In this document: in pieces, positions 9,076 through 16,537 of the stretch
How positions within the stretch are numbered: the first letter of the stretch is position 1
Layout of the letters: every line of letters begins with the position of its first letter
Assembly (NCBI RefSeq): GCF_014645735.1
Contig: NZ_BMMH01000010.1
Span: 1 to 64,000, forward strand
Length of the DNA: 64,000 nucleotides
Reading direction: 5' to 3'
DNA from: Nocardia jinanensis
Lineage (GTDB): Bacteria; Actinomycetota; Actinomycetes; Mycobacteriales; Mycobacteriaceae
Translations under genes and position numbers: made by a program
The notes under the pieces: model-generated
The model's database searches: none
The model's input: only the letters and a program-made list of their open reading frames with translations
Told to the model about the DNA's origin: nothing

Positions 9076-9652
9076 GGCGGGCAGCGCCTTTTCGTCTTGT
9101 GCGGTCACTGTCGAGTCTCTTTTCGGCGGCGAGCAGGGCGGCGGCGGACGCGGCACCGAGCGCGGAACCGGCGAGCACATCGGAGGGGTAATGCACCCCG
9201 AGCACGAGTCTGGACAGCAACATCGGCGGTACGAGCACCGCAGGCAAGGGTAGCCCGGTCAATTTTCCGAGTAGCACCGCCGCCGCGGTTGTCGAGGTCG
9301 CATGCGAGGACGGGAAGCTCAGCTTGCTCGGTGTCGATACGTTGACCTGCACCGACGGTGCGTGCGGACGACGACGGCGCACGATCCGCTTGATCACGAT
9401 GGACGCCGCGTGCGCCCCCACGGCGCCGACGGCGACCCCGGACCACTGCCGGCGCCGGGGTTTGTCGACCAGGGCGCCGATCGCGGCGATACCGACCCAG
9501 CCGAGCGCGTGCTCGCCGAAATGCGACATACCGCGTGCGGCCGAGATCACCGGCGGGGTCGCGATGGCGCCCTGGACCGCTTCGAGGATCTTGACCTCCG
9601 CCGGAGTCCGATCGCCACCCGAATCCCGCAGGCTCGGGTTCATCGCGTTCAC
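9068..9652 (-). CDS. PAP2-superfamily phosphatase (decaprenylphosphoryl-5-phosphoribose phosphatase)
   Basis: Membrane PAP2 phosphatase, the counterpart of Rv3807c, thought to remove the 5-phosphate of decaprenylphosphoryl-phosphoribose made by the next gene. The three PAP2 motifs are visible: KRIVRRRRP, FPSSHA and SRLVLGVHYPSDV. The GTG start overlaps the glfT2 stop as GTGA, with GAGGAG about eight bases upstream, which fixes this start over longer in-frame options. Its own 3' end overlaps ubiA. Position between glfT2 and ubiA is as in mycobacteria. Confidence 0.88.
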   Translation of the reverse strand: MNAMNPSLRDSGGDRTPAEVKILEAVQGAIATPPVISAARGMSHFGEHALGWVGIAAIGALVDKPRRRQWSGVAVGAVGAHAASIVIKRIVRRRRPHAPSVQVNVSTPSKLSFPSSHATSTTAAAVLLGKLTGLPLPAVLVPPMLLSRLVLGVHYPSDVLAGSALGAASAAALLAAEKRLDSDRTRRKGAARHE

Positions 9653-11583
9653 CGCTGGGTCTCCTCGCTGCTGTCGATCCCGAAAACCTTCTCCCACGCG
9701 GCGGTGCCGGTGAGTTCGGCGTGCGCCGACCGGTAGCGCTGCCGCATCTCCGGAAGTCGCGCCGCGAGTTCCTTGCGCAGCCGCAGTGCCTCGCGCAGCA
9801 GGCCGTAGGCCTGACGCGGATCGCGTTTGCGGTACACCACGCCGCGACCGTCGGCGGTGGTGACGGTGACACCGTCGACCTGCGAGAGCAGGTACCAGCG
9901 CGCGTCCAGGGTGGGCACGTTCAACTGCGGCCGGTCGTGGTGTTCCTCATGGGCCGGACGCAGGTTGTGCAGCAGGCCTTTGCCGAGCCGCACGATCTTG
10001 GCGATCGGGTTGGCGGGTTCGCCCACCGCGCCGACGCCCATACCGCTGGCCAGCGGAAGTTCGGTGGACGAGGGCAGGATCACCGCGTCCGGATACTGTT
10101 TGCGCAGTTCGTGCACCGCGCCGAGGGCGCTGGGCAACAGTTCGAACAGGCGCTGCGGGCCGGCCAGGAAATCACGGATCGCCAGATTCTGGATGGCGAC
10201 GGTCGAGTACTCCAGGCAGAGCAGATGCTTGAGCGTCGCCTTGACCGTGTTCGCGACCATGGCCCGGCCGGTGCCCGGCTGGTGCAGGGCGGCGACGACC
10301 AGACGGTTGCGCAGGTGGAAATACGCCTGCCAATCGATCGCGTCGTCCTTATCGCTCCAGGCCATATGCCAGACCGCGGCGCCGGGCAGGGTGACCGTCG
10401 GATATCCGGCCTCCCGGGCGCGCAACCCGTATTCGGCGTCGTCCCATTTCAGGAACAGCGGCAGCGGCTGACCGAGTTGTTCGGCGACCTGCCGCGGGAT
10501 GACGCAGGTCCACCAGCCGTTGAAATCGACATCGATCCGCCGGTGCAGCAGTTTCGAATTGTCCCGATCGCGCAGCGGGTATTTGGCGAAATCGTGGTCG
10601 TATTCGACATTCGGCGCGGCCGACCACATGAAGATGTTGCGGTCGACGACCTCACCCATCACATGCAGATGCGAACGCTCCTGCAGGTTGAGCATCTGGC
10701 CGCCCACCAGCACCGGCGATTTCGCGAAACGGGCGAACGCCAGCGCGCGCAGGATCGAATCCGGTTCGATCTCGATATCGTCGTCCATGTAGACGATGAA
10801 TTCGGCGCTGGTAGTTTTCAGCGCCTCGTACATCACCCGGCTGTATCCACCCGACCCGCCGAGATTCGGCTGATCGTGAATGGCGAGCCGATCGCCGAGG
10901 ACGGCGGCGGCCTCGGCGAAACCGGGTTCGTCGACGACCTTGCGGGTGCCCTGGTCGGGAATGATCACCGCGTCGATCTGCGCGAGTACCAGCGGATCGG
11001 CGCCCAGCGCCTGCAATGTCGTGACCGCGTCGGTGGGACGGTTGAAGGTCGGCATACCGACCGCGATCCGGCCCTCACCCGGCGCCTCGATCGGCGCGTA
11101 CCAGCCACCGGACACCAGTGTCACCGCCGTATCGGTGGTGATGTCGAACCAGAGCCAGCCGCCGTCCTCGAAGGGACCGAAATCGGCCTCCATCTCGACC
11201 GATACCGTCTCCGCACCGGATTCGACCGCGAACTCGCGGCCTTGGACGTGAATGCGGGAACCGTCGGCTTTGGAGCGGTACAGATCGACCCGGCCGTGCC
11301 CGGCCAGCTCCAGCCGCAGCACCACCGAGTCGAGCATGCTCCAGCGCCGCCAGTAGCTGGCCGGCAGCGCGTTGAAGTAGGTGCAGAACGACACCTCGGA
11401 CTCCGCACCGACCGACAGCGAGGTCCGGGTGGTGGCGTGTGCGCGCCGCGCGTTGGTCGCCGACTCCTCCAGATACAGGGTGCGCACATCGAGCGGCTCA
11501 CCCGGCCGGGGCAGGATCACCCGTTGCAGCAGCGATTTCGCACGGGTGGCGGACGTACTGTGCGCCAGTGATGCAGAGGTCAT
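9649..11583 (-). CDS. glfT2: bifunctional galactofuranosyltransferase GlfT2
   Basis: Processive beta-(1->5)/(1->6) galactofuranosyltransferase that polymerises the arabinogalactan galactan on the cytoplasmic face. It is 644 residues, close to the 637 of M. tuberculosis GlfT2. An N-terminal beta-sandwich domain (about 1-150) precedes a GT2/GT-A domain with YMDDDIEIEP (metal-binding DDD), the WDD motif in FLKWDDAEYGLR, WWTCVIPR and the His in GAAVWHMAWSD. A long helical C-terminal region follows. The ATG overlaps the glf stop (ATGA), so it is coupled to glf, which makes its donor UDP-Galf. Confidence 0.95.
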   Translation of the reverse strand: MTSASLAHSTSATRAKSLLQRVILPRPGEPLDVRTLYLEESATNARRAHATTRTSLSVGAESEVSFCTYFNALPASYWRRWSMLDSVVLRLELAGHGRVDLYRSKADGSRIHVQGREFAVESGAETVSVEMEADFGPFEDGGWLWFDITTDTAVTLVSGGWYAPIEAPGEGRIAVGMPTFNRPTDAVTTLQALGADPLVLAQIDAVIIPDQGTRKVVDEPGFAEAAAVLGDRLAIHDQPNLGGSGGYSRVMYEALKTTSAEFIVYMDDDIEIEPDSILRALAFARFAKSPVLVGGQMLNLQERSHLHVMGEVVDRNIFMWSAAPNVEYDHDFAKYPLRDRDNSKLLHRRIDVDFNGWWTCVIPRQVAEQLGQPLPLFLKWDDAEYGLRAREAGYPTVTLPGAAVWHMAWSDKDDAIDWQAYFHLRNRLVVAALHQPGTGRAMVANTVKATLKHLLCLEYSTVAIQNLAIRDFLAGPQRLFELLPSALGAVHELRKQYPDAVILPSSTELPLASGMGVGAVGEPANPIAKIVRLGKGLLHNLRPAHEEHHDRPQLNVPTLDARWYLLSQVDGVTVTTADGRGVVYRKRDPRQAYGLLREALRLRKELAARLPEMRQRYRSAHAELTGTAAWEKVFGIDSSEETQR

Positions 11584-12809
11584 ACGTCGTTGTTCTCCTC
11601 GGCCAGCGTCGCGCCTGTCTCCAGGTGCGGGCGCAGCACATTGTCGAACATGTTCAGCGCGCTCGCGATGGCCATGTGCATGTCCAGGTACTGGTAGGTC
11701 CCGAGGCGGCCGCCGAACAGGACCTTGGACGCGGCGGTCTCCTGCTTGGCCAGCTCGCGATACGCGGTCAGTTTGGCGCGGTCCTCAGGGGTGTTGATCG
11801 GATAGTACGGTTCGTCGCCGGTCTTGGCGAAACGCGAGTATTCGCGCATGATCACCGTCTTGTCCGTCGGGTAGTCGCGTTCCGGATGGAAGTGACGCGG
11901 CTCGATGATCCGGGTGTAGGCCGGATCCGCGTCGTTGTAGTTCACCACCGAGGTGCCCTGGAAGTCACCGGTGGGCAGCACCTCGGTCTCGAAGTCGATG
12001 GTGCGCCAGCCCAGCTCGCCCTCGGCATAGTCGAAGTAGCGGTCCAGCGGGCCGGTGTACACCACCGGAGCAGTCGGGTTCTGCGCGCGCAGCTCGTCGC
12101 GGACGTCGAACCAGTCGGTGTCCACCCGGACCTCGATCAGGTCACTGGCGGCCATGTTCTCCAGCCACTTCGTGTACCCCTCTTTGGGCAGACCCTCGTA
12201 GGTGTCGTTGAAGTAGCGGTTGTCGAAGGTGTAGCGGACGGGGAGCCGGGTGATGTTTCCGGCAGGAAGTTCCTTCGGGTCGGTCTGCCACTGTTTGGCG
12301 GTGTAGTCGCGGACGAACGCCTCGTACAGCGGACGGCCGATCAGCGAGATGGCCTTTTCCTCGAGATTCTGCGCGTCGGAGGTTTCGATCTCGGCGGACT
12401 GCTCGGCGATCAGCGCACGCGCCTCGTCCGGGGTGAAATACCGGCCGAAGAATTGCGATACCAGACCCAGCCCCATCGGGAACTGGTACGCCTGGCCTTT
12501 GTGCAGGGCGAAAACACGATGCTGATAGCCGGTGAACTCGGTGAACTGCGTGACATAGTCCCAGACCCGCTGGTTCGAGGTGTGGAACAGATGCGCGCCA
12601 TATTTGTGGATCTCGATACCGGTTTCCGGTTCGGGTTCGGAATAGGCATTACCACCGAGATGCGGGCGGCGATCCAGTACGAGGACTCTCTTGCCCAGTA
12701 AATTGGCGCTGCGCTCGGCGATGGTCAGCCCGAAGAAGCCGGAGCCGACGACGATCAAGTCGAACTGTTCGGAGTTATCTGAGTTACCCGGAGACGATGC
12801 GGCGGTCAC
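11580..12809 (-). CDS. glf: UDP-galactopyranose mutase
   Basis: FAD-dependent enzyme converting UDP-galactopyranose to UDP-galactofuranose, the donor for GlfT2. It is 409 residues. The Rossmann motif VVGSGFFGLTIAER and LVLDRRPHLGGNAYSE bind FAD. The conserved KYGAHLFHTSNQRVWDYV, YTAKQWQTDP and GRLGTYQYLDM segments are present. The start is GTG. It is the first gene of the coupled galactan/arabinan operon; the 160 bases upstream to the membrane-protein gene should hold the operon promoter, but I cannot pick a clear -35/-10 pair. Confidence 0.95.
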   Translation of the reverse strand: MTAASSPGNSDNSEQFDLIVVGSGFFGLTIAERSANLLGKRVLVLDRRPHLGGNAYSEPEPETGIEIHKYGAHLFHTSNQRVWDYVTQFTEFTGYQHRVFALHKGQAYQFPMGLGLVSQFFGRYFTPDEARALIAEQSAEIETSDAQNLEEKAISLIGRPLYEAFVRDYTAKQWQTDPKELPAGNITRLPVRYTFDNRYFNDTYEGLPKEGYTKWLENMAASDLIEVRVDTDWFDVRDELRAQNPTAPVVYTGPLDRYFDYAEGELGWRTIDFETEVLPTGDFQGTSVVNYNDADPAYTRIIEPRHFHPERDYPTDKTVIMREYSRFAKTGDEPYYPINTPEDRAKLTAYRELAKQETAASKVLFGGRLGTYQYLDMHMAIASALNMFDNVLRPHLETGATLAEENNDV

Positions 12810-12972
12810 GGGAGCCCAGCGTATCGGAAGCGTTTCCCGGCGCCAGTCGGAGTCGGAAGGTGGGGGGTATCACCTGGTGAGCGGCTTTCTTCGCCGGCGG
12901 GGGTGGAGAACACCCTGGGGCCGGTGAGCTCCGGCCCCAGGGGTCCTGAAGTGGCGATTGCCGGGGGCGTGG

Positions 12973-13650
12973 TCAGCGGTAGCCGTACGGTGCGACGCCG
13001 TAACCACCGGCGGGCAACGGCGCGCGTGCGGCCTCGATCCACCGCTTCGTGGGGGCGATCGCGGCCAGAACCAGGGTGAGGAGCGCGAAGAGTGGAGCGG
13101 TGAGAACACTGACACCGCCACCGGCGGTGACCACACCGACGACCACCACCGTCAGCACGATCGACAGCACGCAGCCGAGGATGACCATCACCCGCCCGGT
13201 ATTGCTGCGCCGCAGCAGCATGATGCCGCCGATCAACAGCACCAGAGCGAGGATGCTGTAAGCGATTCCCAGCACCACACCGGTGCCCGCGAGGTCGAAA
13301 TCGAAGTCGATATCGGTATCACTCGAGCTCGAATTCGAACTGGAACTGCTGCGGCGCCGGGCGCCCGTGGCCAGCACGGCGCCGTTCGTCAGTGAACTCT
13401 CGGAGGTGGCCGCGGCGAGGATGAACATCCCGACCGCGGACAACGAGCTCGCGACGCCACCCAGCAGGGCGAGAATGCCGGCGGTGATACCGGTGCCGCC
13501 ACTGGGGGCCGGTTGATGTCCGTAGCCGCCGGCGGGCGGATAACCCGCTGGCGGGTATCCGGGAGCGGGCGCCGGGTAGGCCGGACCGGGCGGCGGGTAC
13601 TGCGCCGGATATGCCGGTTGTTGTGGTGGCTGACCATACGGATAACTCAC
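12973..13650 (-). CDS. Pro/Tyr-rich small membrane protein
   Basis: Unknown function, 225 residues. The first 65 or so residues are Pro/Tyr/Gly/Ala-rich (YPPPGPAYPAPAPGYPPAGY) and probably cytoplasmic. Four hydrophobic segments follow (GILALLGGVASSLSAVGMFI, VVLGIAYSILALVLLIGG, VMVILGCVLSIVLTVVVVG, FALLTLVLAAIAP), with a Ser/Asp-rich loop (SSNSSSSDTDIDFDFD) between the first two. The GTG start has GGGAGG close upstream. Many actinobacterial proteins share this layout, often without known function. It occupies the position of erp (Rv3810) in M. tuberculosis but is not recognisably Erp. Confidence 0.75.
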   Translation of the reverse strand: MSYPYGQPPQQPAYPAQYPPPGPAYPAPAPGYPPAGYPPAGGYGHQPAPSGGTGITAGILALLGGVASSLSAVGMFILAAATSESSLTNGAVLATGARRRSSSSSNSSSSDTDIDFDFDLAGTGVVLGIAYSILALVLLIGGIMLLRRSNTGRVMVILGCVLSIVLTVVVVGVVTAGGGVSVLTAPLFALLTLVLAAIAPTKRWIEAARAPLPAGGYGVAPYGYR

Positions 13651-13790
13651 GGGACCTCCCCCTTGTCACAGTTGCCGGGCACTCTACCGCGCATCGCCGG
13701 CCGACACCGATGCGCTGATTCCCCCGGAATGTGAAACGCGGACGCCCGCACACGTATTCGTGCGCGGGCGTCCAGGGGGCCGATCGCAGG

Positions 13791-14573
13791 TTATTCGAGA
13801 TTGTTCTCGGCGTAGATACGCATCGCGTCCCGGATCAATTCCGCCGTGCCTTCTGCGTGCACGTCGTAATTGGCGCCGAAACGTTGGTCGGCGACATACA
13901 TCTCACCCAGATTCGTGAACTCCTGGGCGCCGGGCCTGCGGCCCTGCCAACTGCCGGTCATCCATACGTAGTGGCGCGCGGTGACCTCCTGGACCTCCGG
14001 GCTGTCCGGCGCGAGACCGGCTTTGCGGGCCCGCCCGAAGGCCGCGGCGATATCGAGCTGGGTCTGCTGGAACGCCTGTTTCTCCATGGCGCTCAGCGAG
14101 CGCCACCACCGGTCAGCGCTCTCGTAGGCATCCTTGCCCCAGCGTTCGGTCACCTCGTCCTTGTACTGCGTGTGGTCGAATTCCTCGAAAACTTCCGCCG
14201 CCACGAGTCGCTCACCTCTTTCCAACTTGTCCAATGTGGTGTGTACCGACACGATCCGGCGGTGGATCCGGTCCTGTTCCTGCCGCAGCAGGTCCAGTTG
14301 GGCGCGCAGGGCGGTGACCGCGTCGCGCTCCCCCGCCAGGATCTCCCCGATCACCGGCAGGCTCACGCCGAGCTCGCGCAACAGCAGGATCCGCTGTAAC
14401 CGGACCAGTGAGCGCTCGTCGTAGTAGCGGTAGCCGTTCGCGCCGATCCGGCAGGGCGGCAACAGCCCGAGCTGCCCGTAGTGGCGCAGCGTGCGGCTGG
14501 TGGTTCCGGCCGCCTTCGCCAGATCCTGGATGGACCACTCGTCGTTATGGGAGCCCGCGCCCACAACCTTCAC
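13791..14573 (-). CDS. MerR-family regulator with TipAS-like ligand domain
   Basis: Transcription regulator of about 260 residues. The N-terminal winged helix is clear (WSIQDLAKAAGTTSRTLRHY...LGLLPPCRIGANGYRYYDE), followed by the dimerisation coiled coil (about 75-120). A TipAS-type antibiotic/ligand-binding C-terminus has WGKDAYESADRWW, PEVQEVTARHYVWM and YVADQRFGANYDVHAEGTAELIRDAM-type helices. Start choice lies between two GTG codons (14573 and 14564); GGAAGAG lies immediately before the first and nine bases before the second. A MerR-type inverted repeat lies about 40 bases upstream, so autoregulation is likely. TipAS proteins bind thiopeptides in Streptomyces; the ligand here is unknown. 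Confidence 0.85.
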   Translation of the reverse strand: MKVVGAGSHNDEWSIQDLAKAAGTTSRTLRHYGQLGLLPPCRIGANGYRYYDERSLVRLQRILLLRELGVSLPVIGEILAGERDAVTALRAQLDLLRQEQDRIHRRIVSVHTTLDKLERGERLVAAEVFEEFDHTQYKDEVTERWGKDAYESADRWWRSLSAMEKQAFQQTQLDIAAAFGRARKAGLAPDSPEVQEVTARHYVWMTGSWQGRRPGAQEFTNLGEMYVADQRFGANYDVHAEGTAELIRDAMRIYAENNLE

Positions 14574-14609
14574 CTCTTCCGTATCGCGTCGGTACCACCA
14601 GCGTGCAAG

Positions 14610-14630
14610 TTGACGCAACGTAAAGGTCAA
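14610..14630 (-). promoter_or_regulatory. MerR-type operator/promoter for the TipAS regulator
   Basis: Read on the minus strand it is TTGAC-N11-GTCAA, a perfect 5-base inverted repeat starting with a -35-like TTGACC. MerR regulators bind such dyads inside promoters with long spacers. It lies about 40 bases upstream of the regulator start. No convincing -10 hexamer was found at 19-20 bases, so the promoter assignment is an inference. Confidence 0.55.
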
Positions 14631-14658
14631 GCCTTCGCGGCCCGTGCTGGCTCTTGTT

Positions 14659-16317
14659 CTAGAACACCTCGGTCGTCTCCATCCTCGTCGGGATCCGCTG
14701 GGCACCGGGCACGGGCGCGGGCCGGTCACCGTCGACCGCCCCGGAACCGGCGGGACGGGTCTCGGCCTCCGGCACAGCCCGGCCGGCCGGCATCCGCCCC
14801 GGCGGCGTGGTCGCCCCGGAATCGCCCGCCCCCAGCTCGGAACTGCCCGATTCGGTACCGCCGGGCGTCGTACCATCGGTCTCCGCGCTTCCGGCACCGT
14901 CGGTGAGGCTCGGCACCAGTTGCATCAGGGTGTCGAAGTCCACGACCTGCGCGCCCAGCTCCGCGGTGTAGACGATGACACCGTTCTCGAACAGCCGGTA
15001 TCTGCCCGCGTCCTCGGGCAGCGGCAGCTCCGGCGTGACGGGCATACCGAGTGCGCCGTGCGCGCCGCCCATCTCCGCATAGGCGGTTTCGATCGGCGAC
15101 GGGGTGGAGCCGGGCGCGATCCCCGGGGACGCGGGCAGCGTTCCACCCGGAGACACCGGAAGCGACCCTTCCGGTGTACGCGGCACCGGGACACCCGATT
15201 TCGTCCCCTCCGGCGAGACCTCGCTCCACGGCCCTGGGGTTTCCGGCCCGGTGCCTTCCGGAAGTCCGGTGGCCACATCGGGGTTCACCGGCGGCGGGAG
15301 GGGCATCGGTGTGGTGACGGTGAGTTCGGCGGGTGTCGGGCCCACCTCGAAAGTCTGGATATCGGCGGGCGAGCCACCGTCGGGCGCGGCGGAGTACTCG
15401 GCGCGCAGGATCCGTCCGTCGCGCAGCAGCACTCGGCCCGCGGTGGCCTCCACCGCGGCGGTCGTGCGCGGGTCTTCCTGGGCGGTTCCGCTGTAGACCT
15501 GGCAGTCGGTGGTATCGCAGGTCTGCGCGTAGGGCCAGCGTGTTTCGGCCAGGGCGTAGGAGCGGGCGGCGACAGCCTGCGCTTCCAGGGCGGCGGGCGC
15601 CCAGTCCGGCGGCATCTCCGCCGGGACGACCCCGAGCAGATAGTCCTGGATATCCAGCCGGTTCACCGTGCGGGTCTCCCCGTTCTCGGCGGCCACGCCC
15701 AGCGACCCGCGGTACGCGCCGCCTCCGCACAGCGTCAGATGTTCCGCCGCCGGACGGCCGGGAGTGGGATCGATCGGATAGATCCACGGGTCCTGGACCG
15801 GGTTCTCCCACAGCACGGGCCCGTCACACCCTTGGGTGACCACCGCCTGCGCGCCACCGTCGGGCAGCGGGGTGAGCCGGACGGCTTCGCCCGCCTGCAG
15901 CGCTTGCCCGGCGAGCCGCATTCCGGCGTCGGAGGTGACCACCAGGTCGGCATTGTCCTGCTCCTGCAGCCGGACCGATACCGAAGCCGGGCCGATGGTG
16001 CCCAGTTCGGCGCCTGGGTAGTAGTAGGTGAGGATCTGGTCACTGTTCTGCCCGTTGTCGGCGTTGTGCAGTGCACCGTGCTGGCTCAGCCCTCGGCCGT
16101 GTCCCGGGCCACCGGCCTCGGCAAGCATCCGGTATACCTCGTCCGCGGGGGGCACCAGCATCGTGGCGCCGATGGCCAACGCGGTCGCACCACAGGCGAG
16201 TAATGGGCCTGGACGGATTCGCCGGCCTTTCATCGAATTCGGCATACCAGGGATAACCAGCGGATTCCTCAGAATCCCTGAGGTTTTCGGGCGAGTCATG
16301 CGCTTTCGATATGACAT
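14659..16317 (-). CDS. SpoIID/LytB-domain protein with LGFP-like C-terminus
   Basis: Secreted or membrane-anchored protein of about 552 residues. A hydrophobic anchor (LLACGATALAIGATMLV) is followed by a SpoIID/LytB domain: GHGRGLSQHGALHN, LDIQDYLLGVVPAEMPPDW and LEAQAVAARSYALAE. SpoIID of Bacillus is a lytic transglycosylase of denuded glycan. A Pro/Gly/Thr-rich linker follows, then one LGFP-like repeat (HGALGMPVTPELPLPED...YRLFENGVIVY) and a second Pro/Gly-rich tail. The catalytic Glu of SpoIID probably corresponds to E in PAEMP. The ATG has GGGAG nine bases upstream; longer in-frame starts lack a site. It is divergent from the PGRP-amidase/LGFP gene. Confidence 0.85.
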   Translation of the reverse strand: MSYRKRMTRPKTSGILRNPLVIPGMPNSMKGRRIRPGPLLACGATALAIGATMLVPPADEVYRMLAEAGGPGHGRGLSQHGALHNADNGQNSDQILTYYYPGAELGTIGPASVSVRLQEQDNADLVVTSDAGMRLAGQALQAGEAVRLTPLPDGGAQAVVTQGCDGPVLWENPVQDPWIYPIDPTPGRPAAEHLTLCGGGAYRGSLGVAAENGETRTVNRLDIQDYLLGVVPAEMPPDWAPAALEAQAVAARSYALAETRWPYAQTCDTTDCQVYSGTAQEDPRTTAAVEATAGRVLLRDGRILRAEYSAAPDGGSPADIQTFEVGPTPAELTVTTPMPLPPPVNPDVATGLPEGTGPETPGPWSEVSPEGTKSGVPVPRTPEGSLPVSPGGTLPASPGIAPGSTPSPIETAYAEMGGAHGALGMPVTPELPLPEDAGRYRLFENGVIVYTAELGAQVVDFDTLMQLVPSLTDGAGSAETDGTTPGGTESGSSELGAGDSGATTPPGRMPAGRAVPEAETRPAGSGAVDGDRPAPVPGAQRIPTRMETTEVF

Positions 16318-16537
16318 ACGAGCACTCCCATCGTCAGCCCGGACGTTTTCGACTCGGTACGACGTCGGCATGTCGTTTCGACCGGCCACGCTCCGGGAGC
16401 TACATTCGAGCGAACAGGAAAGCCTCAACCTCAGGTTTAGATTTGTGACGAATGTGGCTAGTGTGGTCCGTGGGACGGAAGTTCGCAAGCATGACTTGCT
16501 CACCGATCACTGGTTGCAATCCTGATTGGAGACGCTC

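Noticed and set aside
9721..11571. 616-codon plus-strand frame opposite glfT2
   Set aside because: It is a compositional shadow of high-GC coding DNA; glfT2 has all its motifs and the shadow has none.
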